From positions 62,001 through 126,000 of the forward strand of contig NZ_JBBCMA010000002.1 of assembly GCF_037152535.1 (NCBI RefSeq): a DNA stretch of 64,000 bases. Reading direction: 5' to 3'. The position numbers and the translations under genes were made by a program. This stretch comes from Leclercia sp. AS011. Its GTDB lineage: Bacteria; Pseudomonadota; Gammaproteobacteria; Enterobacterales; Enterobacteriaceae. The notes below the pieces were generated by a model. That model ran no database searches. It saw only the letters and a program-made list of their open reading frames with translations, and had not been told where the DNA came from. Positions 43,801 to 52,842 of this stretch are shown piece after piece; within the stretch, counting starts at the first letter, position 1, and every line of letters begins with the position of its first letter.

Positions 43801-46484
43801 CCCTGGCCCGGGAGCTGGTGAACCGCCACGGCTACGACGCCTTTGAGGCTAAAACCCTGCTGCCGCTGGATCAGCTCAGCGTCTGGACCCAGCCGCTGGG
43901 CTACACCATCGAGTGCGCCAGGGCCTGCTTCACCTCCGCCGTCACCCACGGCGACATGACGGTGGCCTGCTTCGCCGCCTGCCACCAGGTGATTAACTTC
44001 CTCACCCGGGGCGATCACCTCGACGGGGTGCTGACCAGCATCGAACGCGGGCTGGCCTTCGTGCGTAAAACCCATTATCAGGACGTGGAGGCGATCCTGC
44101 TGATGCAGCGCCACTACGTGGAGCACCTGCGCACCCCGGTGAGCGGCCACTGGACCGCCAGCGAGGTGCTGCCGCACTCCCTGCTGCCCGCCGGCGGACA
44201 GGCCACGGAGCAGACCTCCACCATGCTGTTCTGGTTCTGGCTCTATCGCGGGATGGCCCACTTCGCCTGCGGCGAGTTCCCGCAGGCGGCAGAGAACCTC
44301 GCCCAGGCCGGGCGGTTCGCCTGGTCCGCCCCGGGCCATATTCATCTGCTGGATTACCATCTTTACAGCGCCCTGGCGCTCTCCCAGCAGCTGACCCCGG
44401 AGACCTTTTCCGCCGATCTGCGCCGCCAGATCCATGTGCACTACGACAAAATCGCCCTCTGGGCGCGGATCAACCCGGGCACTTTTGCCGATAAAGAGGC
44501 GCTGATCTACGCCGAGATCGTGCGCCTCGACGGCATGAACAGCATCGCCCTTGAGCAGTACGAGAAGGCGGTGCGTCTCTCCCGCGACAGCGGTTTCAAC
44601 CCGTTCAATGCCCTGGCTCACGAGTTGGCCGGGCGCTTCGCCCACGCCTGCGGCTACACCACCGCCGCCGATGCCCACTTCCGCGGGGCGATGACGGGCT
44701 GGGGACGGGCCGGGGCGCAGTCCAAAATTCGCCAGCTGGAGCGGGATTTCCCCTACCTGCTGGCCCCTGGCCAAGCCAACGCCTGGGACACGGTGGCCTT
44801 TGCCCGCAACGAGGAGATCCGCGATCTGCAGAGCGTGATCAAGGCCTCCCGCGCCCTGTCGGAGGAGATCAACCTCGAGCGGCTGATCGAAACCCTGATG
44901 ACCATCCTGCTGGAGCGGGCCGGGGCCCAGCGCGGCTTTTTGATTCGGGTGAATGACAACAACATCCCGGAGATCGAAGCCAGCGCCAGCACCACCACCG
45001 ACGGGGTGCGGGTGCATATCCGCAAAGAGGTGCCGATGGCCACCGATATGCCGCTGACGGTGCTGGCGGCGGTGATCCGCACCGGGCAGGAGATCCACAC
45101 CGGCAAACCGGAGGAGTTCCACCCCTTCAGCCAGGATCCCTATCTGGTGACCTCCGGCGCGGCGGTGATGTGCGTGCCGATGTTCAAGCAGGCGCGGCTG
45201 GTGGGGGTGCTCTATCTGGAGAACCGCCTGATGCCGGAGGTCTTTACCGTGGAGCACTCCCGGGTGGTGAGCCTGCTGGGGGCCCACGCCGCCATCTCGC
45301 TGGAGACCGCCCGGCTGTACGCCGAGCTGCTGGAAGAGAACCTCCAGCGCCGTCGGGTTGAGAAAGAGCTGCGGGCCAGTCAGACCTCGCTGATGCTGGG
45401 CGAGCAGATCAGCCACACCGGCAGCTGGCGCTGGGAGTTACAGCAGGATCTGATGTTTATGTCGGAAGAGTATGCCCGCATTCTCGGCCTGCCGGAGCAG
45501 CAGAAGATGATCTCGATGGCCGAGTTTCTGACCTTCGTCCATCCGGATGACTATCCGCGTATCAGCACCCTGGTGACCGAGAGCGTGCGCGACGGCCTGA
45601 CCATGCGTGCCGAGTTCCGCATTATCCGCGCCGACGGCGCCACCCGCACCATTCTGGGGATTGGCGATCCGGTGGGGGTGGGCAGCGAAGTAAACGAGTA
45701 TTACGGCATCATCACCGACATCACCACCCAGCGCACGGCGGAAGACGCCATGCGCGTCGCCCAGGCGGAGCTGGCCCGCGTCGCGCGCGCGACTACCGTC
45801 GGGCAGCTTACCTCGTCCATCGCCCACGAAATCAACCAGCCGCTGATGTCGATTGTCGCCAACGCCGGGGCCAGCCTGCGCTGGCTCAACCGCGATCCGG
45901 CCCGGCTGGATAAGGCCCGCATCGGGCTGGAGGAGATCGTCTCCGAGGGCGAGCGGGCAGGGGAGATCATCCGCAGCCTGCAGTCGCTGACCCGCAGGCA
46001 GGATCCGGCTTTCGCCCGCATCGATCTGCACCATCTGGTGCGGCACATCATCACCCTGTCGCGCAGCGAGCTGGAGCAGCGGCGCATCAGCGTCAGCTAT
46101 GCCCTGGCGGCGACGGACAGCTTTATCGTGGGGGATAGCGTGCAGATCCAGCAGGTATTGCTGAACCTGGTGATGAATGCGATAGAGGCGATGGCCGAGG
46201 TGAAAGAGCGGCCCGGCACGCTGGAACTCTCCACCTCGAACCTGGAGGGCGGGGGGATCAGTTTTGAAATTGCCGACAGCGGCACCGGCATCGGGCCGGG
46301 GTTGAGCGAGCGCATCTTTGACTCGTTCTACTCCACCAAAGCCCAGGGGATGGGGGTGGGGCTGACCATCAGCTACAGTATTATCGAGCGCCACCGGGGC
46401 AAGCTGACGGCCCGCAACCGCGAGCCGCACGGCTGTATCTTTGCCTTTACCCTGCCGCTGGCTGCGAGCATGGAACCACTCTGA
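40860..46484 (+). CDS. trifunctional Ser/Thr kinase / AAA-like ATPase / sensor histidine kinase
   Basis: 1874 residues. Domains in order: Ser/Thr kinase-like (about 60-295, catalytic D156 in HGDIKPGN, GGTPAYMSPEH activation segment); a STAND-type NTPase (Walker A GGPSGIGKS with K363, Walker B LLLLDDIHW near 485); a long helical TPR-like region (about 750-1330); GAF (about 1340-1500); PAS (about 1520-1630); histidine kinase with phospho-acceptor H1656 in IAHEINQP and an ATPase domain with GTGIGPGL and GMGVGLTISYS. The DFG motif of the first kinase reads LGGFGL, so its magnesium-binding Asp is replaced by Gly; it may be inactive or regulatory. Such proteins are known in Burkholderia, cyanobacteria and some Enterobacter. 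It is flanked by two response regulators, which are its likely partners. Confidence 0.9.
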   Translation: MKNNKETWLNNTSLPARWPAPGNLSEGRAFVLKEDVIFTPLGQEGSLCWLNARLPSSGGSFIIATGVSDEEEASATRLLRNEFALREYLSDDWAIRPVASTQYHGRFALVYAPFSFVLLTRIVGAPMACIQSFLDLAIRISLPLRLMHLRNLVHGDIKPGNIFIHDDNSCRLGGFGLSSGTSEELHQARLTAIGGTPAYMSPEHTTRTHRAVDSRSDLYSLGVVFYELLTGSLPFELGGEDQGKWAHYHIASEPRPPGAVCSGVPAMLSTIVLKLLAKKPENRYQTVDGLIADLRRCQATLSDDGEIAAFTPGLQDRSPAFHLTDTLYTAHPQTADLLQAFERVNRDAVAGFVAIGGPSGIGKSSLIASALKALQHRNVLLAVGKVDQFSPTLPYAALTSAFRNLALHLLGLSAEEVAQWKIRLSRELEGYEALAVSLVPELRLLLDNKPRFSSDTFSIDARARFSHMVLALVKAFASAGCPLVLLLDDIHWIDPASLQILEYLLIHASTVPLLMVVAHRDACSLPDNTLHHQLASLHQASRNTTELRPEPLSVKAVSRWLADIFHTRAASTLDLAGLIHEKTGGNPLFVHEFFRRIVDDGLVTHNKYQDKWHYDLHAIRTRHYTENVVTLVLQQLEEMPEETRRLLGSIACLGGSGELEMVSRIVSMSVAEIRYALHPAVTAQLIVLSDASYAFTHDRVQEAAFALLDNAERSRLHLTTASLLAESARQAAGNEILFRAVHHVTAALDCIQPAPQRQMFRELSLLAARRARRSGDYLSALSYIQTARALGNAGAPPESASDFTLDSEEAGCQFALGNLDATRRLCDRILNSPCGLAEKALAANLLAEVYMRQSDNRLALEAALSWLAVFGIHVSPYPETAECDEAWHSLCNRVGDNPQGHFTRLPLMDDGDTEAVMNLLNSACVFASFTRSRLHFVLLCRMMHLTLDHGITGASAPAMAWFGVLIGHRYAEYRLGFQYGTLARELVNRHGYDAFEAKTLLPLDQLSVWTQPLGYTIECARACFTSAVTHGDMTVACFAACHQVINFLTRGDHLDGVLTSIERGLAFVRKTHYQDVEAILLMQRHYVEHLRTPVSGHWTASEVLPHSLLPAGGQATEQTSTMLFWFWLYRGMAHFACGEFPQAAENLAQAGRFAWSAPGHIHLLDYHLYSALALSQQLTPETFSADLRRQIHVHYDKIALWARINPGTFADKEALIYAEIVRLDGMNSIALEQYEKAVRLSRDSGFNPFNALAHELAGRFAHACGYTTAADAHFRGAMTGWGRAGAQSKIRQLERDFPYLLAPGQANAWDTVAFARNEEIRDLQSVIKASRALSEEINLERLIETLMTILLERAGAQRGFLIRVNDNNIPEIEASASTTTDGVRVHIRKEVPMATDMPLTVLAAVIRTGQEIHTGKPEEFHPFSQDPYLVTSGAAVMCVPMFKQARLVGVLYLENRLMPEVFTVEHSRVVSLLGAHAAISLETARLYAELLEENLQRRRVEKELRASQTSLMLGEQISHTGSWRWELQQDLMFMSEEYARILGLPEQQKMISMAEFLTFVHPDDYPRISTLVTESVRDGLTMRAEFRIIRADGATRTILGIGDPVGVGSEVNEYYGIITDITTQRTAEDAMRVAQAELARVARATTVGQLTSSIAHEINQPLMSIVANAGASLRWLNRDPARLDKARIGLEEIVSEGERAGEIIRSLQSLTRRQDPAFARIDLHHLVRHIITLSRSELEQRRISVSYALAATDSFIVGDSVQIQQVLLNLVMNAIEAMAEVKERPGTLELSTSNLEGGGISFEIADSGTGIGPGLSERIFDSFYSTKAQGMGVGLTISYSIIERHRGKLTARNREPHGCIFAFTLPLAASMEPL

Positions 46485-46493
46485 GGGCAGGCT

Positions 46494-47093
46494 TCAGGTC
46501 AGGCGCTCGGCGGCCCTGACCAGATCCGCCAGCGAGCGGGCCTGCATTTTGTCCATCACCCGACGGCGGTGGACTTTGACCGTGATTTCACTCACTCCCA
46601 GCTCGGCGGCGATCTGCTTGTTCAGCATCCCGCTGATCGCCAGCTGCAACACCTGCTGCTCGCGCGGGGTGAGGGAGAGATGGCGCTGCTTAAGAGAGTA
46701 CTGCTCGCGCAGATGGGAGGCATTCTCTTCCGCCAGCTTCAGCGCCGCGCCAATGGAGTCGATCAGATCGTTTGACGCCACCGGCTTGGTGAGAAACTCG
46801 TACGCGCCGCCCTTCATCGCCTTCACCGACATGGGAATAGTGCCGTGCCCGGTGAGGTAAATTATCGGGATCTCGCGCCCGCTGGCCTTCAGGGTATCCG
46901 CCACCTCAAACCCGCTGATGGTGGGCATCTGCATATCGAGGATCACGCAGGAGGGCACATCTTCAAAGCGGTGTTGCAGAAAAGATTCTGCCGAGGAGAA
47001 GTCGAGGGCGTTCAGCCCCGCGGATTCCAGCAGCCCCACCACGGACCGCCTGACAGCGTGATCATCATCAACGACGTAAACAATGTGTTCCAT
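46494..47093 (-). CDS. NarL/FixJ-type response regulator
   Basis: 199 residues. Receiver domain 1-115 (DDDHAVRRS, phospho-acceptor D53 in ILDMQMP, Lys in LTKPV) and a LuxR-type HTH (LTPREQQVLQLAISGMLNKQ, then VSEITVKVHRRRVMDKM). This TodT/FixJ pattern pairs with kinases of the H-box type IAHEINQP seen in the adjacent gene. The two genes converge 10 bp apart. It is the best candidate to bind the 16-bp repeats at 39068. Confidence 0.9.
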   Translation of the reverse strand: MEHIVYVVDDDHAVRRSVVGLLESAGLNALDFSSAESFLQHRFEDVPSCVILDMQMPTISGFEVADTLKASGREIPIIYLTGHGTIPMSVKAMKGGAYEFLTKPVASNDLIDSIGAALKLAEENASHLREQYSLKQRHLSLTPREQQVLQLAISGMLNKQIAAELGVSEITVKVHRRRVMDKMQARSLADLVRAAERLT

Positions 47094-47784
47094 TAATAGC
47101 CCCAATGATTCAGCCTGACAGAGATGAGAGGATTTCGCCCAGCGTGAAAACTACCTCCCTACTGTTCAAGCGGTTATGGCGGCAGCTTTCGAACATAAAT
47201 ACTCTAACACATTAATTATCATTATCATTTAACAATATGATAACTGTATGAAAGCGAGGGATGAGTATTCAAAACCGCTTTTCACATTGGGTAAGCGTAG
47301 GCCAAGTTTGGTTAAATTGTCGTCAGTTAAGGTGAGGGTTGCAGCCATTATTTAATCGTTGTACGGACGATCCCCTCTCCCCTTTGGGGAGAGGGTGAGG
47401 GAAACATGTGATTCAGGAGGTGGTTCCGTTCACCTCACGTTCCTTGCTTCTCTGATACGCCTGAACCGGTGAACGTGCCAAGGTGGCTCAATCGCCACCA
47501 CCCTGGCTACCCGGGCTACCGGCAAGAAAATCGCCGCTTCGCGGTGCCCTCAGCTTATTCCTCCAGGCTTTCGGGTCGGGCACCAGCCTGCATCCCTGCA
47601 GGCTATGCCCTCTCGGCGCGTCCCTGCGCCTCGCCCCGGCCTTCCGGAAACGCTTCGGCGATTTTCAGCCGGACCAGGGAGCCGCTGTAAGCCTTTTATT
47701 ATCATGTGATTATTTCATGACTTTAAAGGCAATAAAATTACTGGGATGCCTCAGCCTTTGGGGAGAGAGTTAAGGTGAGGGGGA
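47094..47784. other. 690-bp gene-free stretch with Fur-like site, hairpin and unexplained GC-rich block
   Basis: Upstream of the regulator lies AT-rich sequence with a Fur-like site. At 47373-47395 is a perfect hairpin (CCCTCTCCCC, TTT, GGGGAGAGGG) of a kind scattered between enterobacterial genes; a related half occurs at about 47758-47768. Between about 47410 and 47700 is a GC-rich block with short palindromes and open frames of up to 96 codons that have no ribosome site or recognisable protein. I read it as an intergenic repeat rather than a gene. Confidence 0.5.
47212..47230. promoter_or_regulatory. Fur-like site upstream of the response regulator
   Basis: ATTATCATTATCATTT at 47215-47230 equals two and a half of the GATAAT/ATTATC hexamers that make a Fur box. 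It lies about 120 bp upstream of the minus-strand regulator. The third hexamer is imperfect, so binding is uncertain. Confidence 0.4.
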
Positions 47785-48171
47785 TCACTCCCCCACCAGC
47801 TCAATACGGTTCCCATCCGGATCCGCAATCACGGCTTCATAATAGCCGTCGCCGGTCATCCGGGGGGCGCTTAAAAGCGTATTGTTTAACCGCGCCTGCT
47901 CCGCCATGCGATCCACATCCGCTTTGCTACCGACGTTCAGGGCGATATGCGCCCAGCCGACAAACTCCGCGTGCGGCGGGGCCTCGGGCAGATCCGGGAC
48001 CGTCATAAGCTCGATGGTGGGCCCGTCGCTGAGGGTCATAAAGTGCGACGCAAACCCCGGGCGGTTTTTACTCAGGTAGCGTTCGTTGCGACGTGCGTCA
48101 AACACCGTCTCCCAGAAGTGGACCTGGGCATCCAGGTTGTGTGTCCAGAGTGCGACATGTGCAATGTTCAT
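47785..48171 (-). CDS. VOC/glyoxalase-fold protein
   Basis: 128 residues with two beta-alpha-beta-beta-beta repeats: MNIAHVALWTHNLDAQVHFWE and FVGWAHIALNVGSKADVDR, ending YYEAVIADPDGNRIELV. Metal ligands expected for the fold are His5, His near 75 and the final Glu. The substrate is unknown. It begins 2 bp downstream of the MFS stop, so it is co-transcribed with it. Confidence 0.82.
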   Translation of the reverse strand: MNIAHVALWTHNLDAQVHFWETVFDARRNERYLSKNRPGFASHFMTLSDGPTIELMTVPDLPEAPPHAEFVGWAHIALNVGSKADVDRMAEQARLNNTLLSAPRMTGDGYYEAVIADPDGNRIELVGE

Positions 48172-48172
48172 A

Positions 48173-49330
48173 TCATCCCTCGCTGCGGGCAGGTTGGTTA
48201 GCGGTGACGGTTACGGACAGCGCGGCGACGACCAGCATCAGCAGCATAATGACCATAAACGCCTGGGTTAAGGAGGTGGCATGCGCCACATAGCCGATAA
48301 TCGCGGGCCCGGCGAGTACGCCGAGGTAGCCCAGAGTAGTGATGGCGGGCACGGCGACCGCCTGCGGCATGCGGGTCTGACGACCAACAGCAGAGAACAT
48401 CACCGGCACGATATTGGCGCAGCCGGCACCCACTAGCACGTAGCCCAGCAGCGACAGCTGCCACAGCGGCATAAAGGTCACCAGCGCAAAGCCGACGGCG
48501 GCGAAGAGCGCGCCACCCACCACCGCGCGCAGGGCCCCGGTGCGGGCGATCAGCTTGTCGCCGGTTAAGCGGAAAATCGTCATCGCCACCGCAAAGCAGG
48601 TAAAGCCCAGTCCGCCCAGCGACTCCGGCACGCCGCGCACCTCGGTGAGGAACACCGCGCTCCAGTCCAGCACCGTCCCTTCGGCGAGAAACACCGCGAA
48701 GCAGATGGTGCCAATCAGCAGCACCACGCCGCGCGGCACGGCAAAGGCCGGGCCGGAGGCCGGGTTAGCCCAGGGCAGCAGCCCTTTCAGGCTGAAGGCC
48801 AGCATCAGGATCACGCTCAGAACAACGATCAGGCAGGCGACAAAGGCGCTGGCTCCGAGGGTCAGCAGCAGGGTCATCGCCCCGGCACCTGCAATCCCGC
48901 CGACGCTGTACATGCCGTGAAAGCCGGACATCACCGGGGTGGGCGAGTCGCGCTCGACGATGATCGCCTGAATGTTCATGGCGCAGTCCGTCACCCCCAC
49001 GCCGACGCCGAACAGCAGCAGGGCGGCGGCCAGCAGGCGCGGATCCGGAATGATCGCCAGCAGCGGGGTGGTGAGCAGCACGATCGCCATCGCGGTGACA
49101 ATCACCCGACGACAGCCGTAGCGGCTGGTCAGCATCCCGGTGAGCGGCATCGCAATCAGCGCGCCCATCCCCAGGCAGAGCAGCAGCGAGCCCAGCGTGG
49201 CCTCGTTAACGCCGGTATTGGCTTTGGCGTAGGGGACCAGCACTGCCCAGGTGGCGGTGACGTAGCCGGCAATAAAAAAGACGATCCGGGTGGCAAGCCG
49301 TTGGACGGCTCCGGTGGTCTGAGGGGTCAT
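48173..49330 (-). CDS. MFS transporter (YbjJ-like)
   Basis: 385 residues, twelve membrane segments. Resembles the E. coli YbjJ/fucose-permease branch: FFIAGYVTATWAVLVPYAK at the start, FGVGVGVTDCAMNIQA and SGFHGMYSVGGIAGAG in the middle. Substrate unknown. Coupled upstream to a 52-residue frame (ATGA overlap) and followed at once by the VOC gene. The DeoR regulator is divergent, 253 bp away. Confidence 0.85.
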   Translation of the reverse strand: MTPQTTGAVQRLATRIVFFIAGYVTATWAVLVPYAKANTGVNEATLGSLLLCLGMGALIAMPLTGMLTSRYGCRRVIVTAMAIVLLTTPLLAIIPDPRLLAAALLLFGVGVGVTDCAMNIQAIIVERDSPTPVMSGFHGMYSVGGIAGAGAMTLLLTLGASAFVACLIVVLSVILMLAFSLKGLLPWANPASGPAFAVPRGVVLLIGTICFAVFLAEGTVLDWSAVFLTEVRGVPESLGGLGFTCFAVAMTIFRLTGDKLIARTGALRAVVGGALFAAVGFALVTFMPLWQLSLLGYVLVGAGCANIVPVMFSAVGRQTRMPQAVAVPAITTLGYLGVLAGPAIIGYVAHATSLTQAFMVIMLLMLVVAALSVTVTANQPARSEG

Positions 49331-49485
49331 TTCACATCCTTATAAGGTTTCAGGGAGGGAGAGGCCGGGGTTTTGTGCTGCGCCTTCTCCCCGGGGCGCG
49401 AATCTGGCGTCACAGGCGCAAACAGGAAGCCGTCATCGGGGTTAGTGGGAGGCACCTGCTGGCGGTAATTATTGTAGTCTTTCAT
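49327..49485 (-). CDS. small 52-residue protein coupled to the MFS gene
   Basis: Reads MKDYNNYRQQVPPTNPDDGF and ends SLKPYKDVK. It has a GGAG ribosome site 8-11 bp before ATG and its TGA overlaps the MFS start (ATGA), the usual sign of translational coupling. Pro- and charge-rich, no membrane segment. It may be a real short protein or a leader that sets MFS translation. No family recognised. Confidence 0.55.
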   Translation of the reverse strand: MKDYNNYRQQVPPTNPDDGFLFAPVTPDSRPGEKAQHKTPASPSLKPYKDVK

Positions 49486-49583
49486 CGTGACGCTCCGGTT
49501 TCGGTCCTGGTGGATTGACAGAGCGCGCCGCTATGCAACATTATGCGCATTGTTGCTCGATTCAAATCCAGAGAAGAGAATTT

Positions 49584-50354
49584 ATGCTCGATTATGCAGC
49601 TTTCCCGGAACAACGACAAGATCTGATCCGCCAGATCCTGCAGGAAAATGGCAGGGTGGTCTGCGCCGAACTGGCGACCCGGATGCAGGTGTCGGAACAC
49701 ACCATTCGCCGGGATTTACATGAGCTTAGCAAAGAGGGGTTCTGTAAAAAGGTTTACGGTGGGGCGGTGCTGCAGCTGGCGGATGCCGGAAACTTCTACA
49801 GCCGCGAGCAAAAAAATCACGCAAAAAAAGTCACAATCGCGCAGAAAGCGGCAACCCTGATCAAACCGGGGAGCTGCATTTTTATCGATACCGGCACCAC
49901 CAACCTCGCCCTGGCGAAGGCCCTGTCGCCGGATCTGGCGATCACCGTGGTGACCAACTCTCCGGCCATCGCCGCGGAACTGCTGCGCCATCCCCTGTGC
50001 GAGGTGATCATCACCGGCGGCCAGCTCCAGCGCAGCTCCGGCGGCGCGGTGGGGGCCACGGCGGCGAGTCAGATCCAGGGGATTATTTTCGATCAGGCGT
50101 TTATCGGCGGCTGCGCGATGGATCCCGCGATGGGGCTGACCGGGTTCGACTTTGCCGACTGCGAGTTCAAGAAAGCGGTGATCGCCCAGAGTAGCCAGAC
50201 CGTAGTGGCGCTCACCACCGATAAAATCCCCGGCGTGGCGCGCTTTGTGGTAGCAAAAAGCAGCGCTATCGACGTGCTGGTGGTAGAGGCGAGCCTGGAT
50301 CCCGAGGCGATCGCGGCCTTTGCGGCGCAGGATGTGCGGGTTATCAGTGCCTGA
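49584..50354 (+). CDS. DeoR-family transcriptional regulator
   Basis: 256 residues. N-terminal HTH (RQDLIRQILQENGRVVCAEL then VSEHTIRRDLHELSKEGF) and C-terminal sugar-phosphate-binding domain (FIDTGTTNLALAKAL, TNSPAIAAEL, FIGGCAMDPAMGLTGFD). DeoR proteins usually repress sugar-catabolic genes and respond to a phosphorylated sugar. Divergent from the 52-residue/MFS/VOC unit, which it probably controls. ATG 49584 is chosen over an earlier in-frame ATG because AGAAGAGAA precedes it. Confidence 0.87.
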   Translation: MLDYAAFPEQRQDLIRQILQENGRVVCAELATRMQVSEHTIRRDLHELSKEGFCKKVYGGAVLQLADAGNFYSREQKNHAKKVTIAQKAATLIKPGSCIFIDTGTTNLALAKALSPDLAITVVTNSPAIAAELLRHPLCEVIITGGQLQRSSGGAVGATAASQIQGIIFDQAFIGGCAMDPAMGLTGFDFADCEFKKAVIAQSSQTVVALTTDKIPGVARFVVAKSSAIDVLVVEASLDPEAIAAFAAQDVRVISA

Positions 50355-50533
50355 TGGGAGGGCACCGGGAGAGCGAAAAATAACTAATATTAACAGCGAG
50401 ATCTTAGCGGCACTCTTCGTAGAACAATCTACGTTAGTAAATATCTCATTAAAAAATTTGCATAAATCTTACTCCCTATCCTCTTAATTCCCTGTAATTA
50501 TCATGGTTTTGTTATTTGACTTAAGGGAAGACG

Positions 50534-52842
50534 ATGAACATACGTTATCCGGTACGGAAAGCCGATGGTCGGGAGTATAAGAACTATGACGAGTTGTTAA
50601 TTGACATTCGAAAAAACGCCCACGGTTGGTGGTTACTTGGCGTAAATCGCTACTGGCATGGTGGCTTCACATTGGAGCGTCATCTTCTCCAGCGTCGGTG
50701 CTGAGTCAGGATGTGCCGGAAAATTCAGTGCCGCTCCAGTTTATGATGGACGGCGAGGTGGTGGCGTGGCGGCTTAACCGAGATTACATGAAGATTGACT
50801 GTCGTCAGGAAAGACCGTTGCGCGAGTCCGGGACCTTTGTGCTGGTCAGGTCAGTTTACAAGCCAGATGAGCAGGATGAATCCTCCTGGCTGACACTGTA
50901 CCAGCTGTACATGCATATGGCCCCCCTTTCAGAATACCCGCAACGCCCGTTATACCGGGTCACGCAGAAAGGACACGGTGTGCGGATTCGTCGCCATTCT
51001 CGCCATGATCATAGTCGCGAGATTGTCCCGGACGTACTAGCAAATAAACAGGGTTATGCCAGAACACTGAAGCAGGGTGAAATACTGGCGGTACTGCAGC
51101 AAAAATCGTTTCTGCTGGAACGTCAGCCTGAGCCGTTTGCACTGGTGCAGCGCTTTGAAGCTGGAAAACCTTCGGGAACACTTTTCTGGGTCTCGATGCG
51201 CCCGGAATATCTGGAGCCTGACGGGGAATGTTACATATGTCTGCCTGACTGGATGCACAATGCCCTGAATCACGGTGTGTTTGATGATGTGGTGGTGCCG
51301 CCTGTTCCGCTGAAAGTGACGGTGAAGGCAGGCGAACCGGTCGGATTTCTCGCTGCTGAGGATCTGGCAGATGAAGATAATTACCCGCAAGTTATTACCA
51401 CGGAATACAAAACTCATATCGAGTTACTGAGTCTTGATGAGCATATCCCTGATTTCGTGGCCAACGTGAAAGGCATCAAAACGGGCAAACAGTACATTAA
51501 GTTGAAGCTGAAACGGCCGCTGTACCTGCGAAATGGTGAGGGTGAAGACAGCACCTTTGAACAGATGAGCGCCATTACTCGTGTTGATGCCGGAAGAATC
51601 ATCGCACGCGATGCCACATATCCGTTTACGGATAAAACCGGGGTAACATATTTTCGAATCCGCCCGTACAGCTGGATGCATCAGGACGATGTGGAGCAAC
51701 TTAGTCAGCATGATTTAGCGGCCTTAAACTTTCATTGTATTGAAGCGGAGCCCACAACCGATTTTATCCGCACTCTGGACGAAAGCTGGTTAATCGAGGC
51801 TTTGAAAAGCATCAACTCTCACTTTGATGGGGAAAAAGGGCCGCAGAGCTCACAAGCGAAAATGTTTTATGACAGCCTGATCCGCAGTGCTGAAAATCGG
51901 GGTTCGAGTGGAAGTTATACGGATAATTTACAGGATGCGCAGCTGTTTGGCGCATTGCATACCAACCAGATGAACATTCCGGAATATGCGCGGCGTCTGA
52001 TAGTGAAGCACGCCAGCTATTGGCACAGTACTCGCGATGATGCACGCTGGTCATCGGTCTTCAAGGACAGCGAAGAAAGTCCAATTGTTAAGATGGTCAA
52101 CGGGGGATTTCTGGACGCTACGCACTGGATGGATAAAGTGCCGCTATTTGCCAGTCAGCCATCAGTATGGCATTTTCATCCGCTAGAGTTTCTGGAAATC
52201 TTAAAAAATGCAGACTTTCCTAAAACTCCAATCAATGGAGAGTTAACTTCTATTGAGTTTATTAATTTTTATAATGGAGACAAAATTGAAGAGTCTGATT
52301 ATGAAGAGGCAGCAAAAAAGCTAAATTGTGAAGTTGCAGCAATTAAGGCTGTAGCTAAAACTGAAACTGGCTCATATGGCTCCTATTTTAAATTCCAAGA
52401 AAATGATGATTATGTACCTGCAATATTATTTGAAAGACATCATTTTCATAAATATACGGGTGGGAAATACGACCAATATGAAGATATATCAAACGCGGTT
52501 GCGGGTGGATATGGAGAAACATCAATACAATATAGAAAGTTAGTCAAGGCGTATACACTCAATAAAAAAGCAGCCTTAAAATCAGCATCCTGGGGTAAAT
52601 TCCAGATTCTTGCATCAAACTATGCAGCTGCTGGTTATGCGAGTCCGGAGGAATTCGTCCTGGCCTTAAGTCAATCTGAGAAAAATCAGCTAAAAGCATT
52701 TGTTCAATTTATTGAGGCTGATAGTATTCTGCTGCGATCGATTCGAAACAAGGACTGGCTTTCATTCGCCAAAAAGTATAATGGTCCGAGGCAGAAGGGA
52801 TATGATTTAAAGATGGAGGAAAACTACAATGCGTCATTATAA
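50534..52842 (+). pseudogene. M23-like/muramidase peptidoglycan toxin, broken by one frameshift
   Basis: Restoring one base gives about 769 residues beginning MNIRYPVRKADGREYKNYDE. The frame runs to the Gly codon at 50663 and then continues one base back from 50668, as expected for a 1-bp deletion (GGC-TT-CAC for an expected GGC-nTT-CAC). No slippery heptamer is seen there. The N-terminal part resembles a lysostaphin/M23 module (WHGG[I]H at the break, MDGEVVAWRL, LYQLYMHMAP). The last 190 residues match the N-acetylmuramidase domain DUF3380: AAIKAVAKTETG, ILFERHHFHKYTGG, KSASWGKFQI, WLSFAKKYNGPRQ. Related proteins are cell-wall effectors, often of type VI secretion; no VgrG or Hcp is in this window. 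From about 52190 the sequence becomes markedly AT-rich, marking a swapped toxin end. Confidence 0.8.

Noticed and set aside
42888..45416. 842-codon open frame antisense to the giant kinase gene
   Set aside because: Produced by GC-rich codon bias opposite a real gene. The translated sequence is rich in His, Gln, Arg and Gly with no recognisable domain, and the sense frame has clear kinase motifs.
47469..47773. Overlapping short frames of up to 96 codons in the 47.4-47.8 kb gap
   Set aside because: No ribosome site, several frames open at once owing to GC content, and no recognisable protein; treated as a repeat-like block.
50534..52842. Programmed ribosomal frameshift in the muramidase toxin
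   Set aside because: No slippery heptamer or downstream stem was found at the break; a one-base deletion is the simpler reading.
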